DNA of 64,000 nucleotides, from contig CM066047.1 of NCBI GenBank assembly GCA_033557465.1, positions 3,844,001-3,908,000 on the forward strand, written 5' to 3'. Positions 55,660 to 64,000 of the stretch are shown in pieces. Position 1 is the first letter of the stretch. Each line of letters starts with the position of its first letter. The DNA is from Ichthyophis bannanicus. Lineage: Eukaryota > Chordata > Amphibia > Gymnophiona > Ichthyophiidae. Made by a program: the position numbers and the translations under genes. A model generated the notes under the pieces. The model ran no database searches. It had not been told where the DNA came from and worked only from the letters and a program-made list of their open reading frames with translations.

Positions 55660-58600
55660 ATGTTGCACTTGATTTCTTTGAATGTTAAGGGTCTTAATTC
55701 CCCTAGAAAACGAACCCTGTTGTTCTCGGAATTGAGATCCTTGAAAGGGGATATTGTATTTTTACAGGAGACACATCTCCGCGCTAGCAATCAGGGGTGG
55801 TTAAAGCGTAACCCCTATACGGAGGTGTGGGTAGCTTCGGACGTGCATGGATGGAAGAAACGCGGTGTGGCCCTATTATTCCACCAGAACCTTTCTCTCC
55901 GGGTGGAGGAGGTTAATACAGATACCCTGGGAAGGTGGCTTTTTGCGAATGTACGCTTGGAGGGCCAAATATTAACCCTAGCTAACATCTATGCACCTAA
56001 TGAAGGACAGGTATCCTTCTTCACGCGGCTGAAAGCCTTGCTGGCTGACTTCGCAAAAGGCCCCATTATACTCGGCGGGGACTGTAATGCTCATCTGGTG
56101 CCCCATTTGGATTCCACGGGTAGTACTGGGATGGTGGTGGGCGGGCCCGGTAAGAGGGAGACTCATGAAGGGGAGAGAAGTTACACATATTATTCGCCCG
56201 TCCACCAGGTACATACCCGCATAGATTATTTTTTGTTGGACCAGCGCCTAATGGATGAGAGGGTGGAGGCTGGTCATGGGGCACAGACCTGGTCGGATCA
56301 TGCCCCATGCTGGCTCGCCCTTCCGGCGGACCTGTGCAGTGTGCGCCAATGGCTTTGGAGACTTGATGTACGCTTCCTTCGGCGACAGTGCGCAGTGCAG
56401 GAGCATGGCCGCTTCATAACTAATTTTTTCGAGATAAACGATTCTGGGGAAGTTTCACTCCCCATGGTCTGGGATGCCTTCAAGGCCACGGCTCGGGGCC
56501 AGCTTATTGCAGAAGCGGCCCGCACGCGGAGGGCTTGGAGACGGGAATACTGTCAGCTAGTGGGAGACTCTTCCCGACTGCGCTTAGAGCACTCCCAGAC
56601 GGGGTCGAAACGGGCCTTGCACCAGTGGAGGGTTGCCCAGGCTAATCTGGATGCATGTTTGCAAAGAGAAATAGACAAACGTCGGAAATTGCGACAAACT
56701 TTTTATGAGCAGGGGAATAAGACTGGCCGATTTCTTGCCTTGCGTCTCCGACAGCAGCAATCTGTGAGGGTGGTCCGCGAGCTTCGAGACTCTGGAGGAC
56801 AGAAGAGGGTGACCTCCAGGGAGATCCGCGACGTCTTCGCTACCTTTCTGGAACAGTTATATAAAGCCGAACCCTTTCATTTGGCACAAGTGCAGGACTT
56901 CTTCCGGGCGGTCACTTTGCCGCGCCTGACTGATTCAGATCGTGATCAATTGGACACTGAATTTACAGTGGAGGAGGTGGAATTTGCTATCCGACGGCTG
57001 AAAACTGGGGGAACGCCGGGTAATGACGGCTTCCCCGCGGAGTATTATAAAAAATTCCGTGTGTAACTAGCGCCGACACTGGTAGTACTCTTTAATGAAG
57101 TCTTGAGGGGGGCGCCCCTTCCTTCATCTCAGCGGGAGGCGTTGATAGTAATGCTCCCTAAGCCAGATAAGCCCCTGCAGGAACCAGCCTCATACCGCCC
57201 CATTTCCCTATTAAATACGGATGTCAAAATATTTGCCTCCGCATTAGCTGCGCGATTGAACCGGGTCCTTCCAACCTTGGTGCATCCTGATCAGGTTGGG
57301 TTTGTGCCGGGCCGCCAGGCGGCAGATAATATTCGGCGAATGCTGCAGGTTATTTACGCTGCACAGCAAGACCTGCAGCCGACCCTAGTGGTGGGGGTTG
57401 ATGCCGAAAAGGCCTTTGACCGTGTTAGTTGGGGTTACCTTTGGTGTGTGTTAGAGGCGATGGGCTTTGGTCCTAATTTCATTCGATGGGTTCAAAGCTT
57501 ATATCAAGACCCTACGGCCTGTGTCCGGGTTAATGGGGGTAAATCGAGAAAGTTCTCACTAGAAAGGGGCACTCGCCAAGGATGTCCTCTGTCGCCGCTG
57601 CTGTTTGCACTGGTGATGGAACCCTTGGCGCAGAGCTTTCGCGAACATCCGGGCATATGGGGCGTTCGCGTGGGTCCCATGGATTACCGGATTGCAGTAT
57701 TTGCGGATGATATCATACTATCTCTGGTGAAACCTGTTGCGTCCCTCTCTGTTGCTATGCAGCTCTTTGAGACCTTCTCCCGGGTGTCGGGATTCAAAAT
57801 CAATTACACTAAATCTGAAGTTCTTAATGTTGGAGTTTCAGAAGCGGCTTGTGAAGAGCTTCGAGCCGCCTACCCCTTCCGGTGGGTGTCGGGTGCTCTG
57901 CGCTATTTAGGTGTGAATCTGACTGTGGAGCGGGGGGCCCTGTTTAAGGCTAACTATGAACCACTACTCCGGCAGGTTCAGCGAGAATTGGAGACCTGGA
58001 ATAGCCTGATACTCTCCTGGTTTGGGCATATTGTGGTGGTTAAGATGGTGGTCGTTCCCCGCTTCTTGTACCTGTTCCAGGTTCTCCCTATAACGTTGGC
58101 TCAGGGAATATTGACCACTTGGCAAACCCTACTTATGAAGTTTATCTGGCGGTACCGTCGACCGCGTTTGGCACGTCAAATTCTTTATGCCCGTACACGT
58201 TCTGGGGGCATGGGGACTCCTAATCTTCACTGGTATTATGCGGCATCGCAGTGTCGCGCCGGGGTGGAGTGGATGATAGCGGATAGCTCCAAGCGATGGG
58301 TGCAATTGGAAATGAATATTGCGGGAGGAGCGGAACTGGGAGACCGGCTGTGGCTTGGTCCCAAACTACGAAGTGGTATGCGTTTAACTAATCCCTATAT
58401 CCTCCATACCCTCCGCTGTTGGGACCAATTCTTTCGGCCTCGCGGGATGGACCTGACCCCTCTGGCACCTATAGTGGACAATGCCTCGTTTCCCCCAGGG
58501 AAGACCGATCCGGCTTTCCGGGTTTGGGGACATAAAGGCCTTAGCCATGTAGGACAACTGTTTACTGACGGTAAGTTGCAAATGTTTAGTATGCTTCAGG

Positions 58601-59307
58601 GGGAATTTGACCTTCCTGATAGTCAGCTCTTCCAATATACGCAAGTGGCTCACTGGGCTCAGGCTAGGGCCGTACGGCCCCATGTGGCCCGAGATTTGAC
58701 GGATCTGGAGCGTTTCTGTGAGGGGTGCACTACCACAAAAGGTTTAATAGCAGCCCTGTATGCTCACCTGCAGGTGCAGCAACCTCGATTCAGTAAGCAT
58801 AGAGTACATTGGAATTCTGATTTGAATCTTTGTTATTCTGAGCAACAGTGGGAGCAGGTGGAGGGTAGGCTGTGGAAGAGTTTGGTGGCGATCAACGTCC
58901 GTGAAACCAACTATAAATTATTATATAGATGGTATATGACACCTGTGCAAATTGCTCGCGTTTATCCAGGGGTTCCGGATCTGTGCTGGTGGAGATGTGG
59001 GCAGAAAGGTGTTCTAGCGCATATCTGGTGATCTTGTTCTCGCATCCGAACTTTTTGGAGGGGGATTCAAGCTCGCTTACAGCAACTTATTGGGTTGAGT
59101 ATTCCATGGGATCCGAGCATTTTTCTATTTGGGGTTGCCGTGCCAGGGGCACGTAGCGCCCAACTGGCTTTGCTTCGCCATGCTCTGAATGCGGCTCGGC
59201 TGTCTATAGCTTCGGTTTGGAAGCAGGCCCTCCCACCGTCTCTTTCTGTTTGGTTGGAACGGATGTGGGATACCTACACAATGGAGCGGGGGGGTGGCAA
59301 TCGGTAG
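55660..59307 (+). pseudogene. L1c ORF2: endonuclease and reverse transcriptase, two in-frame stops
   Basis: From 55660 one frame carries the whole protein, broken only by TAA at 57064 and TGA at 59029. Endonuclease landmarks: LISLNVKGLNSPRKR, IVFLQETHLRAS, GGDCNAHLVPHLDS, RIDYFLLDQR and WSDHAPCWLAL. RT landmarks: GTPGNDGFPAEYYKKF (split by the first stop), SYRPISLLNTDVKIFA, VGFVPGRQAADNIRRML, GVDAEKAFDRVSWGY, GTRQGCPLSPLLFALVMEPL and the catalytic FADDIILS (about 57700). The C-terminal CWWRCGQKGVLAHIW is followed by the TGA where L1a has W-E-C, suggesting TGG to TGA. The frame then continues to 59307. Confidence 0.92.
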
Positions 59308-59829
59308 GATGCGTTTGGCACGCTTTGAGCAGGTGTGGTAACCCTTTGTTCTTTGTTATGGCTCCTGATTGCTTCAGGATGTGGTACGCCCTGGAAACTT
59401 GCAGGTCATCTGCTAGGCTGCGAGCCGACCTTCTGCTGTCCCGTCTTTTGCTTCATGCGCGTAGGTTGGCTGGTTTGCTTTCCTTACTATTGGCTGATAT
59501 AGAGGTTCGTGGGGGGGGAGATGGGTTAGGGGGGCATGGGAGTGGGAGGAGGAGCTGGAGGGCTGGAGGGTGGGGGGGCTGATGCTTTATTTTGAGGGAG
59601 TTTTCTGTGGCTTGATGTTGAATGGGAGGGGGTTGGGAAAAGGGGAGGGGATAGAGTAAACCAATTATAACACAAAAATAAATGAAGGCGCTTCGTTGGC
59701 TCGCCTTGTGTTTCTTGTTAGTGCCGTTGGCTTTGTTATACTCCGTTACTGTACTATGTTTATGGTGTATGTTTTTTTTGTACTTCATGGCTGCCTTTCA
59801 ATATAAAAAAAAAAAAGTATGGACGAGAG

Positions 59830-60437
59830 TGCTGAACCTTGTGGTATTTGTTCTGTAACGGGGAACTGCATTGATTTCTTCTGGGCACATTTGACTTGTT
59901 GCGTTCGGTCACTCAGGTATGAGGAAAACCATTTTAGGGTATTTTTGCATATTCCGACCTCCCTTAGGCACTGTAACAGTATGGTGTGGGACACCATGTT
60001 GAAAGCTGCTGAGATGTCCATGCACACTAGCAGGAATCCGTTCTTTATGTCGTCGATGCCTTTTAGGAGATTGTCGAAGAGGGAGGTAAGCAGAGTTTCC
60101 ACATTGTGCTGTGGTTTATAGCTATGCTGGTGGGTTTCAAGCAAAGCATTCAGATCAAAGTGATCTTGCAGTTGTCTTTGTACAGCTTTTTTGATGATTT
60201 TGTAAGGAGTGGAAGACTAGAGATGGGGCGGTAGGATTTTGGATCTGAGGGGTTTAGTGTGGCGCTCTTGAGGATCAGCCGTATCGTGGCTTGCTTGAGG
60301 ATTTGCGGCATATGTCCTTGCTGGAGGGACTCCTTTACAATTTTGAGAAGGTATTGGCTTAGTTGGTCTCTAGTGGCTTTGATCCATGCCACTGGGCAAG
60401 GGTCAGATGTTGAGGTTGTTGTAGTCAGGGTATCCAC
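59830..60437 (-). pseudogene. L2 RT, N-terminal part
   Basis: Minus strand from 60437: STSDPCPVAWIKATRDQLSQ, MPQILKQATIRLILKS, DPKSYRPISSLPLLTKS. After a frameshift near 60150 it continues QHSYKPQHNVETLLTSLFDN, LVCMDISAAFNMVSH (the Asp of RT motif A present) and IPQGSALSSILF, stopping at the L1c target duplication. It continues in the piece at 51117. Confidence 0.88.
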
Positions 60438-61528
60438 TATGTCTTCTATTTGTTGCTGACCGAGGGATGGAGCCCCACAGAAAACAGCCCTGAAGTGAAG
60501 TAGACCTTGAATGATTTTCAGACTATTTGTATGGAGCTAGCTAAGAGCAGACAAAGTGATGGGGCCAGATGGGATATATCAAAGGGCACTGAAGGAACTT
60601 AGGAACGTTGTGCGGCTCCACTGTATGATCTTGTCAATGCTTCTGGAAGAATGGAAATAGGCACATGTGGTCCCTCATCTCAAATGCAGAAGTAAGGAGG
60701 AGGCTGAGAACTACAGGCTGGTTAGTCTGATCTCTGTGGTGAGTAAATTAATGGAAGTGCTGCTAGAACATAATAGTGTAGTTTCTCAAATCCAGTAGAT
60801 TACAGGATCTAAGGCAGCATGGTTTTATTCAAGGTAAGACTTCCCAGACAAATCTGATCAATTTGACTGTGTAACCAGAGAGATGGCTCAGGGGAGAGTG
60901 TTACATGCAGTGTACTTAGATTTCAGCAAGATCTCTGACAGAGTTCCAAACAGGGAAGAAATCAATAAACTCAATGACTAACTGCGTCTGAAATGGGTTC
61001 AGTGGATGCATCAACAAAGGTGGTGGCAAATGGCGTTCATGCTGAAGAAAGGAGTGTTACCAATGGTGTGCCGCAAGGATCAGTCCTTGGCCTCGTTCTT
61101 CCTAACATTTTTGTAAGCGATATTGCAGAAGAGCTGCTGTGTAAGGCTTGCCTCTTTGTGGATGGGGCGGCTCCTGAGACACTCTCTTTTATTTCACTCT
61201 CTCTCTATCAGGATACCCTAACTTTCCTGTTTTGTTAGTATCCCTTGAAAATAGCTTACTCCAAATAATGTGCATCTAAGAGACTGCCCATTTTCCCTAT
61301 TTTTCTGTGTGCAACTATGCCTTTCATAATCCCACTGTTAGGTCAGTTAGTATCACACAACATTTCTAAGGATTCCGAATTCATTGGTCTCTCTACTAAA
61401 ACGAGGCTGTCAAATGAGTGTCAGAAATCCTTTGCATTTTAGCACTGTCATCTTAAAATAAAATGAGCTAACCTGTCATGAAATCCACAACACAACACAC
61501 TCCACTATAATACACACAATGTATATAC

Positions 61529-61749
61529 CTGAATAGTGGGACTATTTCTTTTATATCTTTAAGGTTTTTAATTTCTTCATCTCTGACTGGTGCACAAAGG
61601 GTCCCCATCATGCCAATGATGAATTCTGCAATTTTTGGTATATCAAGAGCTTCATTCTCTGCCTCTTGCTTAATCAGACCTAAATCCAGAACTTCATTAA
61701 TTTGGTTTCTTAATGTAGTGTGACCAGGAAGTAAGAATGAGAAGAGAAT
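61529..61749 (-). CDS. TCP11L1: TCP11L1 coding exon (first visible)
   Basis: A 221-bp exon on the minus strand, with acceptor ATTTCTTCCAG and donor GTATAT. It begins in phase 0 and holds 73 codons plus two bases (AG) of an Arg codon completed at 21758. The protein includes [55 protein letters not shown] and KEIVPLF, the conserved TCP11-family core. KQEAEN and GMMGTLCAP point to TCP11L1 rather than TCP11L2, as I recall them. Upstream exons should lie at higher coordinates; none is recognised before 64000. Confidence 0.9.
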
Positions 61750-61805
61750 CTGGAAGAAATCGAAATAAATAAAAGAGCATCTTGACGTCTGATATGACCT
61801 TAAAT

Positions 61806-62320
61806 CACATTTATTTATATTTCTTATATACCGCACTATTTGCAATCAGCGCGGTTCACATGGAACAGAAACATCCGACAACATAAATATGTCTGGTCAT
61901 TACATTAAACAGGAAATGCAACTTGGTAAAAGGGTACACTATATACATATGAGGTGTACTGAGAAAGGATAATGTTTGGTGTTTACATTGTAGGGGACGC
62001 CTGTTGCAAGGGCTTGTCTAGTTGACTACTATTATTGTTGAGGTGCTCGTTATTCGAGTGGGACTGAGGATCGGAGATGTCAGTGAGATATTTGGTGAAG
62101 AGGAAATGTTTAAGGGCCTTTCTAAATTGGCTCAAGTTGGGGATTGCTCTGATATGTGCTGGTAAGGGATTCCATAGACTTGGGGCACAGAGTTGGAAGG
62201 CTCTGTTAGCTGTTGTTTTGGTGCATTTAGTTGCTTCTTTTGGAATTACTAGCATTAATATCAAATAGTACATTGATCCTTTTCGGAACATGACATACTG
62301 TATCATTTACTGTTTTATCT
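61806..62320 (-). mobile_element. L2 LINE 3' end, minus strand
   Basis: Minus-strand coding 62306-61983 includes RAFQLCAPSLWNPLPAHIRA and QFRKALKHFLFTKYL, the L2 C-terminus. The tail at 61808-61860 (TTCTTATATACCGCACTATT, then CAGCGCGGTT on plus) is nearly the same as the SINE tail at 41800-41845. It lies 57 bases upstream of the TCP11L1 exon acceptor. Confidence 0.88.
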
Positions 62321-62329
62321 TTCAATATA

Positions 62330-62880
62330 AATAAGGATAAAGAAAACTTTACTTTTTCATTTTATATTTATTAATTTCACAAACTAAATAGCAAAGAAAA
62401 CTGCAACAGAAATAGGTGCATTTGGAAAATATCAAAAATATATAATGGAAAACAAATCTTCATCAAAAAAAGCCCATCCAAAAGTACCCATTACCCACAA
62501 TTATCCAATTTTCAAGAAAGAGCAATTACAGTACATCAACCAATAGAATCAAATAAGAAAAGTTGTCCAGATGGAGCTAATGAACTATACCAGACGAGCA
62601 TAGCTAGAATATGTAACTTCAAAAGATATTCTCTATATTGAAAAAAATTTTAAATTGCTTAAGGTCAAAAAAAAAAATCTTGCACCAGCATATTTTAGCA
62701 AACATTTGGAAGGAAAACGCAGAAAAATTCTGCACCAAGATTCAAGAAACATTTTGCGACATTTGCAAAAACAGCTTACGCCCATTCTGCATCTGCCTGC
62801 AGAAATCAGGAAATATGTGCAAAGACTGGGCCATAAACTTCGTATTTCTTGATTTAAAATAAAACCTCAAAATAGAATCT
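62330..62880. other. Unassigned sequence with a small open frame
   Basis: AT-rich. A plus-strand frame at about 62655-62852 encodes a basic peptide (for example RKILHQDSRNILRHLQKQL) that I do not recognise; probably not a gene. Confidence 0.35.
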
Positions 62881-63640
62881 TTTATCTGTTTCAAAAAGAA
62901 AAGAAAGCAATAGGGTGGCATGTTGGGTCACCTCCTCTCCTGTGAGGTCCGGGCTATACAAAACCCAAGTTGGGATTTACACTATTTCCTGTCTGAGAAA
63001 CACATTGCTTTGCCACAAATAAACACATTATAAAAGGGCAGAATAGCTTCAGATGGAACTTTAAGTGTCTCTCTAAAATATAAATCCCTCAACAGCATAT
63101 TTGACAGATAAGGGAAGTTGAGCACCCATAGATTTAACTATTTCAGTTATTTTCACATGCTTCGAATCTCCTGTGAAGTACTCCATTATCCTGCATACAC
63201 AAGGAGTTAAACCTCTGTAACTGATATTGAAAAGCTTTCAGTACCAAACGTTTCTGAAAATGAGCCTCCACCTTGGTCTCCAAACCATACAGATCTCTGC
63301 ATAGACCTCGGAGATATTTCCAAACTCATCATCTTTTCCAGCGAAGTAATAGCTAGCCTTATTTACTCTAGCATGTTTGCTGGGCACACAGATGATAGTC
63401 CTGACAAACTACTTACTCCAGAGCCAAAACTCTTACTTCCGGCTCTCTCTTCACAGATCCTGCCAGATCTGCTGAGAGTTGACATCCAATACATTCCCAG
63501 TTGCAGCTCCATCCAGCACTGGTTCCCCTGAAACCAGAGGACCCCACATCTTCAGCTGCTTCTTGGCTGAGCTCACCACTGAAGAAAATCAGAAGCAAAG
63601 TTCTCTGGGCTGTGGGAGTTTTGGTCAAGGGCTTAGTCTT
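62880..63640 (-). pseudogene. Possible L1-type ORF1 remnant, minus strand
   Basis: Minus-strand pieces in several frames, from 63628: TPTAQRTLLLIFFSGELSQ, then LETKVEAHFQKRLVLKAFQY, then LNFPYLSNMLLRDLYF and LKVPSEAILPFYNVF. The last two resemble the NFP...KVP-x-E-A pattern of some amphibian L1 ORF1 proteins. Stops and frameshifts are many, and the boundaries are uncertain. Confidence 0.45.
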
Positions 63641-63775
63641 TTTCCCTGGCCTTCCTTTTGTCCACTGGGGTGGGGGGGGGATCCAAATAGCCTAGTGCAT
63701 ATGTCCTCCCAAAAATGTACCTTTAAGGAGCTTTGGAAATATTTTAATTTAACCTTGTAGCATTTAAAATTTAAA

Positions 63776-64000
63776 AGTGGTGTGCATAAATGCCTGTAGC
63801 ATGGGAAATAAGATCCCAGATGTTGAGACTAGAATGGAAGAGGCTGACTTGAATTTAGTGGTGGTTGCGGAGACACTGTTTATCGACAACCATGACTGGG
63901 ATGTAATTATACCAGGCTATATTTTATTCAGGAAGGACAGGGTAGGAAGAAAGGGGAGGTGGCACTATATGTAAAAATAATATTAAAGCTATAGAATTGT
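63776..64000 (+). mobile_element. CR1 endonuclease N-terminus, running off the window
   Basis: Encodes VCINACSMGNKIPDVETRME, DLNLVVVAETLFIDNHDWDV and IPGYILFRKDRVGRKGR, the first conserved boxes of CR1 endonuclease (NARSMGNK, ITETW, GYxLFRKDR in family members). A frameshift occurs near 63950 (GRKGRW where GRKGGG is usual). The rest lies beyond 64000. Confidence 0.85.

Larger units (their letters stand above)
51136..59811 (+). mobile_element. Tx1-type L1 LINE (L1c), full length with two nested insertions
   Basis: AAAAAGTATGGACGAGAG flanks it at 51118-51135 and 59812-59829, an 18-bp target-site duplication. The 5' end begins with a G run and GGGCGCTAGTGAGCCCG, like L1a. It contains a 5' UTR, intact ORF1 (52167-53144), an inter-ORF region holding a CR1 family II copy (about 53180-54512) and a 782-bp palindromic insertion (54774-55555), then ORF2 (55660-59307) and an A tail. 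Confidence 0.93.
49815..60485 (-). mobile_element. L2-clade LINE, minus strand, split by L1c
   Basis: Pieces 49815-51135 (3' part) and 59830-60485 (5' part) meet at the 18-bp duplication that flanks L1c. Reading minus, the RT N-terminal part comes first (60437 down), then the C-terminal part (51117 down to about 50200) and tails with TATACCACTTT...AAAGTGGT and AAATA tracts. A second tail-like unit at 49822-50010 suggests a further small L2 or SINE fragment. Confidence 0.85.
49309..61175 (+). mobile_element. CR1-clade LINE interrupted by L2 (pieces 49309-49814 and 60486-61175)
   Basis: The left piece encodes a decayed endonuclease end (LVLKNGENISDGVLHLLGHG). The right piece encodes SDGARWDISKGTEGT-type codons in shifted frames, then FDCVTREMAQGR-like, LDFSKI and NGVPQGSVLGLVLPNIFVSD, the family II RT order, before ending near 61175. 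The two are collinear, so I read one CR1 split by the L2 at 49815-60485. Both pieces are heavily mutated; the join is inference. Confidence 0.65.
21759..61528 (-). other. TCP11L1 intron of about 39.8 kb filled with nested mobile elements
   Basis: Defined by the donor at 61528 and the acceptor at 21759-21760, with matching phase (2 then 1 base of an Arg codon). It holds the CR1, DIRS, Penelope-like, L2, SINE, L1c and minisatellite sequences listed individually. Both orientations of insertion occur. That all this sequence lies in one transcription unit follows only if the exons belong to one gene and the assembly is correct. Confidence 0.8.

Noticed and set aside
62655..62852. Basic 65-codon plus-strand frame as a possible gene
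   Set aside because: No recognisable similarity, no supported splice context, and AT-rich surroundings.

Overview
This window reads as intronic DNA from a large, repeat-rich vertebrate genome. The mix of DIRS tyrosine-recombinase retroelements, Tx1-type L1 LINEs, CR1, L2 with tRNA-derived SINEs, and a Penelope-like element suits an amphibian, perhaps a caecilian. That organism call is inference from element content, not from a marker gene. No bacterial operons, CRISPR arrays, rRNA genes or functional tRNA genes are visible.

One host gene is supported, on the minus strand: three consecutive coding exons of a TCP11-family protein, best matching TCP11L1. The exons lie at 61529-61749, 21619-21758 and 20505-20680. 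All have canonical splice sites, and their phases join without a frame break. The intron between the first two is about 39.8 kb and holds most of the mobile DNA; the intron after the last exon runs off the left edge of the window.

Layout. 1-3500: minus-strand DIRS element with intact Gag and RT-RNase H frames, cut by the window edge. 4325-19290: one CR1 copy interrupted by two near full-length Tx1-type L1s (L1a 4456-11735, L1b 12224-19086), each bounded by a 15-bp target-site duplication (TSD). 19291-23046: host intron sequence with two exons. 23047-30775: DIRS terminal sequence, a CR1 with an L2 tail inserted, and a decayed DIRS. 30776-38880: a second CR1 family and pieces of a second DIRS family. 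38937-43109: Penelope-like element with inverted long terminal repeats and a 14-bp TSD, itself split by CR1, SINE and L1 pieces. 44401-47060: a 41-bp minisatellite interrupted by a SINE. 48656-61175: nested insertions up to four levels deep (CR1 holding L2, holding L1c, holding both a CR1 and a 732-bp near-perfect palindrome). 61529-64000: exon, L2, an L1-like fragment and the start of another CR1.

The mobile elements do not form a pathway; their nesting gives a relative insertion order. Best-preserved coding sequences are the DIRS gag and pol at the left edge, ORF1 of L1c, and the 925-codon RT frame of L1b. The most unusual structures are the palindrome with its TSD, the AUG-less +1-frame DIRS pol, in-gene tandem expansions in L1a, and the inverted repeats of the Penelope-like element.
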